Shown here piece after piece: positions 26,520 to 33,365 of a stretch of 64,000 nt of DNA. Origin of the DNA: Paenibacillus silviterrae. GTDB taxonomy: Bacteria > Bacillota > Bacilli > Paenibacillales > NBRC-103111. A program made the translations under genes and the position numbers. The stretch lies in the NCBI RefSeq assembly GCF_030167925.1, contig NZ_JASKUT010000001.1, positions 3,038,001 through 3,102,000 on the forward strand, written 5' to 3'. Positions within the stretch are counted from its first letter, which is position 1. The number at the start of each line of letters is the position of its first letter. The notes beneath the pieces are model-generated. The model made no database searches, was not told the origin of the DNA, and saw only the letters and a program-made list of their open reading frames with translations.

Positions 26520-28333
26520 TATCCCGCGGCTGTCGCGGCCTCCGCTTCGCCTTCCCGCTGCTCATGCTGCAGCCGGTGCAGCCGCGCATACAAGCCCCCC
26601 GCGGCCAGCAGCTCGCTGTGGGTGCCCTGCTCGGCGATGCGCCCCTGATCCATCACGACGATGAGATCGGCGTTCTGGATCGTCGACAGCCGATGGGCAA
26701 TGACCATCGTCGTCCGTCCCCGCATCAGCCTCTCCAGCGCCTCTTGAACGGCATGCTCCGTCTCGCTGTCGAGAGCCGAGGTCGCCTCGTCGAGCAGCAG
26801 GATGGGCGCATTCTTCAAGATCGCCCGCGCGATCGCAAGACGCTGCTTCTGTCCGCCGGACAGCTTTACTCCGCGCTCTCCGATCTCGGTGTCGTAGCCC
26901 TGCGGCAGCGTGAGAATAAACTCATGCAGGTTGGCATCCTTGGCCGCCTGCACAAGCTCCTCTCCGGTCGCCTCCCTCCGGCCCATGAGCAGGTTATCCC
27001 GCAGCGTCCCGGAGAACAAGCTCGTCTCTTGGGGCACATAGGCCATATAGCCTCGGAGCTCGGGCCGTGCGCCGAAATCGAGCGCCACTCCGTCGAGCAG
27101 GATCTCCCCTTGCGTCGGCCGATAAAAGCCCTGCACCAGGCTGAACAGCGTACTTTTGCCCGCGCCGCTCGGACCTACTACGGCCACAACCGAGCCCGCG
27201 GGCACGAACAGCTGCAGCCCCTCCACCGCCGCTTCCTTGCCGGCCTCGTAACGAAAGGTCACCTGCCGCAGCTCCAAGCCCCAGCGAAGAGCAGGCGTGT
27301 CCGCTTTCCCCATCGGCCAACGCTTCATCTCCGCCGGCTCCTCCAGCACCCGTTGAATCCGCTCCACCGCGGCAATCGAACGCTGGAAGCCTCCCCACAG
27401 TCCTGCAAGACCGCTTAAAGGCGAGATCAGGTACTGCATCAGGCTAACGAACGCGAGCAGCGAACCGACGGTCATGTTACCTTGCGCCACGAAGTATGCC
27501 CCGAGCCCCATGCTGAACAAATAAGCAAGTGACCCTGCCGCACCCGAGCCGACACTGAACCAGCCGCGGAGCAGGGCAAGCCTCGATTCCATGCGCAGCA
27601 GCTCACGGTTTTGCTCCACATAGCGGGAGTGAAACATATTCTCCAGCATATAGGAGCGAAAGACGGTATGGCCTGAGAAGACATCTCCCAGGAAGCTGTG
27701 CATACGGCCGACAAATTCATGCAGAGCCTTGCTGTGTTTTCTCAGCAGCTTCCCCAGCAGCGCCCCCGATGCCAGCGCGAGCGGAACAAGGAATAGGCAA
27801 AGAAAGGAAAGCTGCCAATTCACTTGAACCAGGTAGATGAAGGTAGCTGCCGCCATGAGAGGCAGGCGCAGCAGGCCCAGCAGATTGGAGCCGATCGCCC
27901 CGTCAATGCTGTCCACATCATGTGTCAGATGCGAAACAAGCTCTCCCGTATGGTGATTGCCATAGTAGCCGGCCGGCAGCCGCAGCATATGCTCGAATAA
28001 ATCATTTTTCAGATCGGCCTTCACCTTCTGTACCGCCGTCGTAGACAAGTAAATGTTACAAAACACCACCAGGGAGCTAACGAGCGTACCTCCGGCCCCC
28101 AAAAGCAAATAATGACCCACGCCGGCAAGATTCCCCTGCACCGCTGCGTCGGTCATATGCTGCAAGAACCATGTAAAAAAGAGTGTCGTCCCGATTCCCG
28201 CAAACAACAGGATTCCGAGACCGACATATGCCTTCCAATAGCGCCCGACATAAATGAGAAGCAGCCGCATGGGCTTTCGGAGCTCCCCCAGCTCGAGCAA
28301 GCCTTTCAGCCGTTGTTTGTATGATCTCAGCAT
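26519..28333 (-). CDS. ABC exporter, fused permease and ATPase, of the peptide system
   Basis: 604 residues. Six membrane segments between about 28 and 320, then the nucleotide-binding domain with Walker A 'GPSGAGKST', Q-loop 'YVPQETSLFSGTLRDNLLMG', signature 'LSGGQKQR', Walker B 'ILLLDEATSALD' and H-loop 'IAHRLST'. There is no N-terminal C39 peptidase domain, so leader removal must be done by another protein; a SipW-like peptidase gene overlaps its start by 7 bp. Homodimeric export of a matured peptide is the natural role in this operon and would match the exporter of paeninodin-type clusters. A lipid or drug exporter cannot be ruled out on sequence alone. Confidence 0.9.
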   Translation of the reverse strand: MLRSYKQRLKGLLELGELRKPMRLLLIYVGRYWKAYVGLGILLFAGIGTTLFFTWFLQHMTDAAVQGNLAGVGHYLLLGAGGTLVSSLVVFCNIYLSTTAVQKVKADLKNDLFEHMLRLPAGYYGNHHTGELVSHLTHDVDSIDGAIGSNLLGLLRLPLMAAATFIYLVQVNWQLSFLCLFLVPLALASGALLGKLLRKHSKALHEFVGRMHSFLGDVFSGHTVFRSYMLENMFHSRYVEQNRELLRMESRLALLRGWFSVGSGAAGSLAYLFSMGLGAYFVAQGNMTVGSLLAFVSLMQYLISPLSGLAGLWGGFQRSIAAVERIQRVLEEPAEMKRWPMGKADTPALRWGLELRQVTFRYEAGKEAAVEGLQLFVPAGSVVAVVGPSGAGKSTLFSLVQGFYRPTQGEILLDGVALDFGARPELRGYMAYVPQETSLFSGTLRDNLLMGRREATGEELVQAAKDANLHEFILTLPQGYDTEIGERGVKLSGGQKQRLAIARAILKNAPILLLDEATSALDSETEHAVQEALERLMRGRTTMVIAHRLSTIQNADLIVVMDQGRIAEQGTHSELLAAGGLYARLHRLQHEQREGEAEAATAAG

Positions 28334-28797
28334 ATATAGGAGCCTGCTCTCCGGCCGCGCGCCTTGTTATGAAGCCGCACGCCGTAATGAATGCACAAGG
28401 AAACGAAAGGAAGCCTCGCAACGAGCCAGCCCCACATTCGCATCGACAGGGCATCCGCCCGGATCAGCCTTCGTCCGGTGCGGACCGACACCATGCGGCC
28501 GATCAGCTGCTCCTCAGGGACCGGGCGGTCCGGCGTGCGGTTGGAATCGCCTTTGCATACATAATAAGCTTTGCCCTCTTTCACTAAGGTGCCGATCAGC
28601 CGATGCCCGACAAGCTCCCCGGTAACACCGACGAAGAGCACAATATCGCCGACCTTCAGGGACCTTGCCTCGATGTCCATAAAGCGGCATACATATCCTT
28701 CCCGTATGGCAGGAGACATGCTGGTTCCGATCGAAGGAAGCTCGATATAGCCCCTTTCCCTTACAAGCTGCTTTAGGGCCCTCGCGTTAATCTGCAT
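28327..28797 (-). CDS. S24/S26 (SipW-like) serine peptidase, candidate leader peptidase
   Basis: 156 residues from the ATG at 28797; an upstream in-frame start at 28842 would lie deep inside the PqqD gene. Motifs: 'IGTSMSPAI' with catalytic Ser26, 'LKVGDIVLF', 'GHRLIG' with His65 where bacterial signal peptidases have Lys, and 'KGDSNRTPD'. The Ser/His arrangement is the SipW/archaeal/ER type. A hydrophobic stretch near 121-135 (MWGWLVARLPFVSLCI) may hold it at the membrane. Its place between a PqqD-like gene (11-bp overlap) and the exporter suggests it processes the operon's own precursor, taking the role of the missing transglutaminase-like protease. Confidence 0.8.
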   Translation of the reverse strand: MQINARALKQLVRERGYIELPSIGTSMSPAIREGYVCRFMDIEARSLKVGDIVLFVGVTGELVGHRLIGTLVKEGKAYYVCKGDSNRTPDRPVPEEQLIGRMVSVRTGRRLIRADALSMRMWGWLVARLPFVSLCIHYGVRLHNKARGRRAGSYIC

Positions 28798-29065
28798 GCT
28801 CAACCAAATCCATGCGGCGAAGCTCCTCGATAAATCCTTCAATATCCCGCTCAGCCTCTTGCGCCGTAATGTCGTAGCTCTTCAAAACCTCCTCAGTCAG
28901 CTCTTGAACTGTCCTATGCTGCTGCAGCAACTCCCAGCAAAGCCCGCCCACCTCATTCAACCGGGTCACGGTATATTTGGCGGTATGCAGAATGACCCAT
29001 TCGCCGTCGACTTCAAGCGTTTCCGCCTGCGTATTGCGTTTATAACCTCTCGATACCTCAATCAT
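28787..29065 (-). CDS. PqqD-like RiPP recognition protein
   Basis: 92 residues: 'LEVDGEWVILHTAKYTVTRLNEVGGLCWELLQQHRTVQELTEEVLKSYDI' (landmarks: the N.vG..iWelL.......ei...l...yd pattern) followed by 'ERDIEGFIEELRRMDLVEHAD'. This is the stand-alone PqqD/B1 winged-helix fold that binds RiPP leader peptides, often through a YxxP motif. Such a motif is present in the small peptide encoded at 31079. ATG overlaps the kinase stop (ATGA, 29062-29065) and the end overlaps the peptidase start. Confidence in the fold is high, in the partner moderate. Confidence 0.9.
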   Translation of the reverse strand: MIEVSRGYKRNTQAETLEVDGEWVILHTAKYTVTRLNEVGGLCWELLQQHRTVQELTEEVLKSYDITAQEAERDIEGFIEELRRMDLVEHAD

Positions 29066-29853
29066 GAAATTTCCTCCCAGAACGTATCGTTTTTTTGAAA
29101 AGACAGCTCATAAACGGGTACCCTCTCTACCAGCGTTTTGCACATCGTCATGAGCTTCTTCGTTTCCTTCGGATCATGCGCCCAGTAGAACACCCTCTGC
29201 AGAATCTTCAGGACGGCGTCCATCTTCGTCAGCGGGAACCTCTTGTTATAGCTCGCCTGACGCAGCAGATGTACTGCCTGCAGTCGATAAGGCTCCGTCA
29301 AGGAAGGCATATCGGTATCGCTGCGGAAAGGTGAATTGTAGACCAGCACCCCCTGAGCATCCAGCCTTATTATCGTAGCCTCATCGGAGAGAATCGGTCT
29401 CGGACGGGAAAGCCGCGCTACCGTAGACTTCCCCGCCCCCGAATGACCGGCGAACAAGTACGCTTCGTCCCCTTGCACAAGGCAGGAGGAATGAATGACA
29501 AGCCCCCACTCCCGTGAAGTGAGGAACGCACTATACAAGTTCAGCAGCGCATGCTTCAGGGCAAACTCATCGAACACCTCGATCAAAGCTTTATAGTACG
29601 TCGGATCCGCCTCAATCCGATAATCCTTGCGGACATACACAACGGTTTCGGGCCCGGATAAGATTTCGACCTCATAATCGACGAAAGGAACGCCATAGCC
29701 CTCTTCGATCATGACATAGAGATCCGGCGTGCAGGGATCGCTTGCCTCCAGCAGCAGCGGCCTGAAATGCTTCATAATATACTGCGCGGCCATCTCCGAT
29801 TCCGTGGAAAAGCCGATGACATGCTCGGCGATACATACCTTGAATAAGCTCAT
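29062..29853 (-). CDS. HPr-kinase-like peptide kinase (PadeK-like)
   Basis: 263 residues. The C-terminal half has 'VIHSSCLV' (His121), P-loop 'GHSGAGKST' (136-144) and 'ILSDEAT' (154-160), the HPr kinase C-terminal fold without the HPrK N-terminal domain or the HPrK signature for HPr binding. In paeninodin-type clusters such kinases phosphorylate a serine at the end of the lasso precursor. Here the precursor candidate ends in Arg, so the acceptor must be internal (Ser13, Thr21, Ser24, Thr48), or the activity differs. It is fourth from last in the tight operon and overlaps the PqqD gene by 4 bp. Confidence 0.87.
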   Translation of the reverse strand: MSLFKVCIAEHVIGFSTESEMAAQYIMKHFRPLLLEASDPCTPDLYVMIEEGYGVPFVDYEVEILSGPETVVYVRKDYRIEADPTYYKALIEVFDEFALKHALLNLYSAFLTSREWGLVIHSSCLVQGDEAYLFAGHSGAGKSTVARLSRPRPILSDEATIIRLDAQGVLVYNSPFRSDTDMPSLTEPYRLQAVHLLRQASYNKRFPLTKMDAVLKILQRVFYWAHDPKETKKLMTMCKTLVERVPVYELSFQKNDTFWEEIS

Positions 29854-29873
29854 GTCCGGAAACCTTCCTTCTA

Positions 29874-30833
29874 TTAATAGGCCTTGCGGATGGACCTGAT
29901 CTGATGCTTGAGCGTATCGAAAAGAAAGTGGCGAAAAAACAGCTTATATTGATAATACCCCTTCGTCTTGCGGCCAAGACGCCCACCTCGTACGGTGTCG
30001 TAATCCCAGTGGGTGTCCAGCAGATCAAAAGGAAGCGGCTTGAAGGTCTGAAGGTGGGGGAACTGCTGATATACAATGGAGAGTACGGCTTGGATGCGCT
30101 TTGAGGTTTTATCCACAGAGGTGAGCTCCATCAACCGGCCATAATCAATGTGCCGGCTGTGCGTATGAAGCATTTGGACGATATCGATCAAATAACGGAC
30201 CGAATCCATTTGATGCCTCGCGCCATGAAGGCAGATGAAATAAAAGGTGTGCAGAGGCGTGAGCTCTTTCACATGCCGATACCCATTCACCGCAGTTGCC
30301 GAGCGCCAAAAGGATTCGGGGTCAAGGTCCGACCAGTCCCGCTTATCAAGTGTCCAGTGCAGCTCCACCATCATCCCGTCCTTATGCAGCCGGGCGTGAT
30401 GATCCTTGATAATCTCGAAGTCATAGCCATGGGCGACGAGACAAGCGATGGCTTCCTGAAGCCGCTCGGTACGAACCAGCAGATCCATATCGCTCGTGAT
30501 TCTGGCGGCATAATGACCGAAATACCTTTCTGCGAACCGTACTCCTTTGAGCGGGATCACTTCCAGGCCATGCTTATCCAAAAGCTCCAAGGCTTCCGTT
30601 TCCTTATGCTTCATCACAAGATTCTGATACATTCCCTGCGTGTGCCTAGCTTTGAGCTTGGATAGAACCTCCTCAGGTAGCGGATCGAGACGATGCGTGG
30701 TCTGCAGCAGATGATACACCTGGGCATGAATGGCAAAGAGCTCCATATCGTGCATCGTCTGGGCACTTTCCCACCAAGAGCCGGGACAAGGCCGTTCCGT
30801 ATCGTAGAGTGAGCGGAGTAAAGGAATCACCAT
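29874..30833 (-). CDS. Nucleotidyltransferase-family protein of the peptide system
   Basis: 319 residues of the 'nucleotidyltransferase family' (NTP_transf_5-like). Landmarks: 'IPLKGVRF' (93-100), 'RITSDMDLLV' with the metal-binding pair Asp115/Asp117, and 'MVELHWTL' with the third acidic residue Glu157. Members are common in lasso and other RiPP clusters with HPrK-like kinases, where their role is not settled; nucleotidylation of the peptide is one possibility. It follows the precursor gene by 87 bp, with a hairpin in between, and precedes the kinase by 20 bp. The ribosome site of the ATG at 30833 is poor (GGGGG 13 bases upstream). Confidence 0.83.
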   Translation of the reverse strand: MVIPLLRSLYDTERPCPGSWWESAQTMHDMELFAIHAQVYHLLQTTHRLDPLPEEVLSKLKARHTQGMYQNLVMKHKETEALELLDKHGLEVIPLKGVRFAERYFGHYAARITSDMDLLVRTERLQEAIACLVAHGYDFEIIKDHHARLHKDGMMVELHWTLDKRDWSDLDPESFWRSATAVNGYRHVKELTPLHTFYFICLHGARHQMDSVRYLIDIVQMLHTHSRHIDYGRLMELTSVDKTSKRIQAVLSIVYQQFPHLQTFKPLPFDLLDTHWDYDTVRGGRLGRKTKGYYQYKLFFRHFLFDTLKHQIRSIRKAY

Positions 30834-30870
30834 AGAATCAACTGAACCCCCGTTTCTTGTTGGACAATGG

Positions 30871-30898
30871 GGGAGAGGCTGCCTGACAGCTCTCTCCC
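30871..30898 (-). terminator. Intercistronic hairpin between precursor and modification genes
   Basis: GGGAGAG pairs with CTCTCCC and, past a bulge, GCTG with CAGC. There is no T tract, so it probably stabilises or partly terminates the precursor mRNA, giving more precursor than enzyme. Confidence 0.55.
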
Positions 30899-30920
30899 GT
30901 CATCTTGGCTCCGCTGCGAA

Positions 30921-31079
30921 TTAACGCGGGAACCAGGTGTTGTCCGGACGAACGCAGATAGGAATCTGGCCGTTATAAATTTCTCCCGGCTGATTCGGAT
31001 CGTTGCACGAGATCAGCGTTTCGAAGGCAATCCTTTCCTCGCTGAGAATAGCCGGCTTGGCGTACTGCTTCTTTTGCAT
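30921..31079 (-). CDS. RiPP-like precursor peptide candidate (52 residues)
   Basis: Start ATG at 31079 with AGGAAG nine bases upstream; an in-frame ATG at 31118 lies inside the operator and has no ribosome site. The N-terminal leader has KKQYAKPAIL: Tyr6 and Pro9 form the YxxP-type motif recognised by PqqD-like proteins in lasso and related RiPPs, followed by ILSEERIAFETLIS. The C-terminal half (about 25-52) is rich in Pro, Asn, Asp and Gly, has Cys25 and Cys42, aromatic Trp49/Phe50, and ends WFPR. It is the first gene after an operator-controlled promoter and is followed by an intercistronic hairpin, both usual for precursor genes. No homolog is claimed. Confidence 0.72.
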   Translation of the reverse strand: MQKKQYAKPAILSEERIAFETLISCNDPNQPGEIYNGQIPICVRPDNTWFPR

Positions 31080-31111
31080 GGGGAATGGCTTCCTTTCCTT
31101 TTGTGGTTTTT

Positions 31112-31126
31112 GATACATTTTGTATC
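31112..31126. promoter_or_regulatory. XRE-type operator, site 8 (peptide precursor)
   Basis: GATACATTTTGTATC, perfect arms. It begins about 10 bp downstream of the predicted -10, so it covers the start of the precursor transcript. Confidence 0.75.
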
Positions 31127-31135
31127 ACAAAACAA

Positions 31136-31164
31136 ATTATAACTTTACCGCTACAGAAAGTCTA
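31136..31164 (-). promoter_or_regulatory. Promoter of the peptide-system operon
   Basis: Minus strand -35 TAGACT (31164-31159, 4 of 6), 17-bp spacer, -10 TATAAT (31141-31136, perfect). It lies within the last codons and stop of the PilZ-like gene and reads into the precursor gene. Confidence 0.65.
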
Positions 31165-31583
31165 GCGGATGATGCAACTTTTTTGCACAAACCATAGGGA
31201 CCGTACCACCGGTGCATGAGCTCCCCCATCCTCCCGTTCACCCATTGATACAGGCGGAGATGATCGTCCTCGGGCAGTGCGAACTTCATCGCGTACTGCC
31301 GCAATTCGCCGCAAAGCTCCTTGCTGTCCGTCAGCTCTCCCCTCACCTCAAGCAGCTCAGCATCCAATTGAAGCTGTAGCGAATAGGTCACTCCGGCAAG
31401 ACAAGGCAGTCTCAGACCGCTAAGAAAGCGGATTTGTCCGGAATGAAGCTCCAGTAGGCGGATGATGGATTCATTGGACCGGACCGTACGAGACTTCACT
31501 TCGATGATACGCAGACGGCACTCCAGAGAGGACAGCAGATGCTGCAGGCAGGCCGTCTTGTAGTGGAGCAGCCCCTCATTCAA
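31137..31583 (-). CDS. Small protein with possible degenerate PilZ-like fold
   Basis: 148 residues, not clearly recognised. TTG start at 31583 with AGGGGG seven bases upstream; the ATG at 31590 hits a stop after four codons. The middle ('IRLLELHSGQIRFLSGLRLP', then 'YSLQLQLDAELLEVRGEL' and 'YAMKFALPEDDHLRLYQWVN') follows the strand order and spacing of PilZ domains ('v.diS..G......l..g......l......i.g.v......y.v.F..l......l..y'). The cyclic-di-GMP residues RxxxR and DxSxxG are absent, so it would not be expected to bind the ligand in the usual way. It lies between an XRE gene (divergent, with operators) and the peptide operon, so it may be a regulatory part of the system. Confidence 0.6.
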   Translation of the reverse strand: MNEGLLHYKTACLQHLLSSLECRLRIIEVKSRTVRSNESIIRLLELHSGQIRFLSGLRLPCLAGVTYSLQLQLDAELLEVRGELTDSKELCGELRQYAMKFALPEDDHLRLYQWVNGRMGELMHRWYGPYGLCKKVASSARLSVAVKL

Positions 31584-31622
31584 TCGGCATCCCCCTTGAT
31601 ATCCTGTTTTTCACTTTGATTG

Positions 31623-31678
31623 GATACGATTTGTATAAAACAACACCTTTTACAACAATTTATGTTACAATACGTATC
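31623..31678. promoter_or_regulatory. Operator pair in divergent XRE1 / PilZ-like region (sites 9 and 10)
   Basis: GATACGATTTGTATA (31623-31637) and GTTACAATACGTATC (31664-31678) each differ from the palindrome by one base; centres are 41 bp apart. Site 10 contains TACAAT (31666-31671), a plausible -10 for XRE1. The sites could provide autoregulation of XRE1 and control of the divergent gene. Confidence 0.7.
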
Positions 31679-31720
31679 GTGTCAAGCAGTTTTTTCTTGT
31701 ATTCCGGAGGTGATCATGGG

Positions 31721-32098
31721 ATGAAGCACTTGGGCAGCCGTATTTCCCTGCTGCGCGAGAAGTACGGTTTTACACAAGAGGACGTAGCCTCCCGGCTTGG
31801 AATATCCCGTTCCTCCCTTTCGCATTACGAAACGGACCGCAGAGAGCCTGATTACGATACGCTCAAGAAATTCGCCGATTTTTACCGCGTATCCGTCGAT
31901 TATTTAATGGGGCGGCTGCCGGGAGAGCAGCAGCAGGTTGCCCAGCACGTCGGCAGCTTCGAGCGAAGCCTGGAGCTGTCGGATGAGCGGATTCTTCAGG
32001 AATTCACCCTTACCGTGGATGGGCGGGAATTGACCCGCGAGGAGGCCACCCGTTTTATCGCGATGATCCGCAAAGAGCGCCGAAGGAATCAGCGCTAG
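31721..32098 (+). CDS. XRE-family repressor with C-terminal extension (XRE1)
   Basis: 125 residues. Start ATG at 31721, seven bases after GGAGGTGA. HTH_3 domain at about 5-60: 'LGSRISLLREKYGFTQEDVASRLGISRSSLSHYETDRREPDYDTLKKFADFYRVSVDYLMG' (landmarks TQEDVA, SRSSLSHYETDRR), then a 60-residue Glu/Arg-rich tail with 'ELTREEATRFIAMIRKERR' of the SinR/ImmR-like type. It most likely binds the GATAC-N5-GTATC palindromes, two of which lie just upstream. The tail may carry the dimer or anti-repressor interface. It is the best candidate master regulator of the EPS and peptide genes in this window. Confidence 0.88.
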   Translation: MKHLGSRISLLREKYGFTQEDVASRLGISRSSLSHYETDRREPDYDTLKKFADFYRVSVDYLMGRLPGEQQQVAQHVGSFERSLELSDERILQEFTLTVDGRELTREEATRFIAMIRKERRRNQR

Positions 32099-32132
32099 CC
32101 TTATTCGACCCAAAGAGGCGCACCGCGCGCCT

Positions 32133-32351
32133 CTATCCGATGGATTGCTGCTCCGTTCTTCCTTCGATCACATACTCCACACTGACGGCAAAATACTTTG
32201 CCAGCTTCATTAGCGTCTCATAGTCTGGCTGTCTCCGGTCGTTCTCGTAGTGAGACATCGCCGCCCGGGTGACTCCAAGAACCCGCGCAAGCTCGCCCTG
32301 CGTAATCTGTCGCTGCTCTCTAAGCTCCGATATTCTTTTTCCAAGCTTCAT
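32133..32351 (-). CDS. Minimal XRE-family regulator (XRE2)
   Basis: 72 residues, essentially only an HTH_3 domain: 'MKLGKRISELREQRQITQGELARVLG' followed by recognition region 'TRAAMSHYENDRRQPDYETL'. Recognition-helix residues SHYE-x-DRR-x-PDY-x-TL are shared with XRE1, so both probably read the same operator. Ribosome site GAAAGGAAAG is upstream of the ATG. Converges on XRE1 (34-bp gap). Its promoter has an operator overlapping the -35, indicating repression by itself or by XRE1. No effector or dimerisation extension is visible. Confidence 0.87.
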   Translation of the reverse strand: MKLGKRISELREQRQITQGELARVLGVTRAAMSHYENDRRQPDYETLMKLAKYFAVSVEYVIEGRTEQQSIG

Positions 32352-32431
32352 GCGACTTTATCTTTCCTTTCTTCAGCTGGTTTCTGCTGCCCGTCAAACG
32401 CTCCACCTGTAATCGCTTACGGCCTAGCTGT

Positions 32432-32468
32432 ATTATACATCGTCTATGACCAAGATACAATTTGTATC
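32432..32468 (-). promoter_or_regulatory. XRE2 promoter with operator over -35 (site 11)
   Basis: Minus strand -35 TTGTAT (32460-32455), 17-bp spacer, -10 TATAAT (32437-32432). The perfect-arm palindrome GATACAATTTGTATC (32454-32468) includes the whole -35 box. Confidence 0.75.
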
Positions 32469-32479
32469 AACAAAATAGT

Positions 32480-32518
32480 CATAAAGCCTGTCTGTGCCTT
32501 TGCAGATCAGGCTTTATG
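32480..32518 (-). terminator. Inverted repeat between DNA glycosylase gene and XRE2 promoter
   Basis: CATAAAGCCTG (32480-32490) pairs perfectly with CAGGCTTTATG (32508-32518); minus-strand tail ACTATTTTG. It lies about 110 bp past the glycosylase stop. A second inverted repeat, GCCGG-TTCCG type (about 32524-32568), lies nearer to the gene. Confidence 0.5.
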
Positions 32519-32627
32519 GCCTATGCCGGGTTCCGGTTCTTCTGCAAGCTGTAGGATCGGAACCGGCACAATGCTGCAAATTGTGATAAGATTCAACACC
32601 GCCTCCGTACGACTTCCGCTTGAATAC

Positions 32628-33209
32628 CTACGAACGCTTGGGATGGCCTGCCTCCGGCCCGTCTTCATTCACAAATCTCCACAGCAGCTCCTTCCCCTTC
32701 GATATACCGATACGGGGCGTGCTTCGAATGGGTTCGCTTGAAGTATGCCATTCCAAAAAAAGCTCCCCTACCGGCTGCTGAAGAAGATCGTAACCGTTCC
32801 ACTCCATCCCGATTCCCATCGCCTTGGCCAGCTTCCCGGGGCCATTAACCAGTTGGCGATCCGGTACCCCGGGACGGTTTTCCCGCAGCAGCTCGATCCC
32901 CTCGATGGGCCACCCTCCCCTTAGCAGCACAGCCCCAACCTCACCGCTTCGGTGCGCCACGATATTCATGCAATGATGCATGCCGTAAATGAAGTAAACA
33001 TACAGCCTTCCCGCTTCCCCGAACATCAAGTGATTGCGCGGCGTTCTTCCGCGATACGCATGGCTTGCAGGATCATCGGAGCCGCGGTAGGCTTCTGTTT
33101 CGGTAAGCTTGACACGGATGTTACCCTGCGGCGTTCTTCGTACCAAATGACAGCCGATTAGCTGCCTTGCCACCTCTACCGTGTCCTGTTCCAGAAGTCT
33201 CGGGTCCAT
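32628..33209 (-). CDS. 3-methyladenine DNA glycosylase (AAG/MPG family)
   Basis: 194 residues. It removes alkylated purines in base-excision repair. Landmarks: 'LLEQDTVEVARQLIGCHLVR', 'ETEAYRGSDDPASHAYRGRTPRN' (catalytic Glu in the ETEAY motif), 'MFGEAGRLYVYFIYGMHHCMNIV', 'VLLRGGWP' and 'LVNGPGKLAKAMGI'. This matches the YxiJ/Mag (AAG) family of Bacillales in size and order. Start at 33209 is supported by AGGAGAGG six bases upstream; the GTG six codons earlier overlaps that ribosome site. Confidence 0.93.
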   Translation of the reverse strand: MDPRLLEQDTVEVARQLIGCHLVRRTPQGNIRVKLTETEAYRGSDDPASHAYRGRTPRNHLMFGEAGRLYVYFIYGMHHCMNIVAHRSGEVGAVLLRGGWPIEGIELLRENRPGVPDRQLVNGPGKLAKAMGIGMEWNGYDLLQQPVGELFLEWHTSSEPIRSTPRIGISKGKELLWRFVNEDGPEAGHPKRS

Positions 33210-33365
33210 AGGATTCCTCTCCTTCACTTGCCCTTTTGTTCTTTGCTCCCTTCAAGACATTATTGCCTTTACCCGGTGAAATCAGCCCAAATGTCATCGT
33301 ATTGAAACATCTGCCGCCGCGCACGCGTCTGAAATAGTACACGATGCGAAAAAGGAGGCAGATCC

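Noticed and set aside
26519..31079. Canonical lasso peptide cluster
   Set aside because: No asparagine-synthetase-like cyclase and no transglutaminase-like B2 protease are encoded in or around the operon within this window.
31721..32468. Prophage immunity region (XRE genes with phage-like operators)
   Set aside because: No integrase, structural, lysis or replication genes in the window; operators lie before EPS and peptide genes instead.
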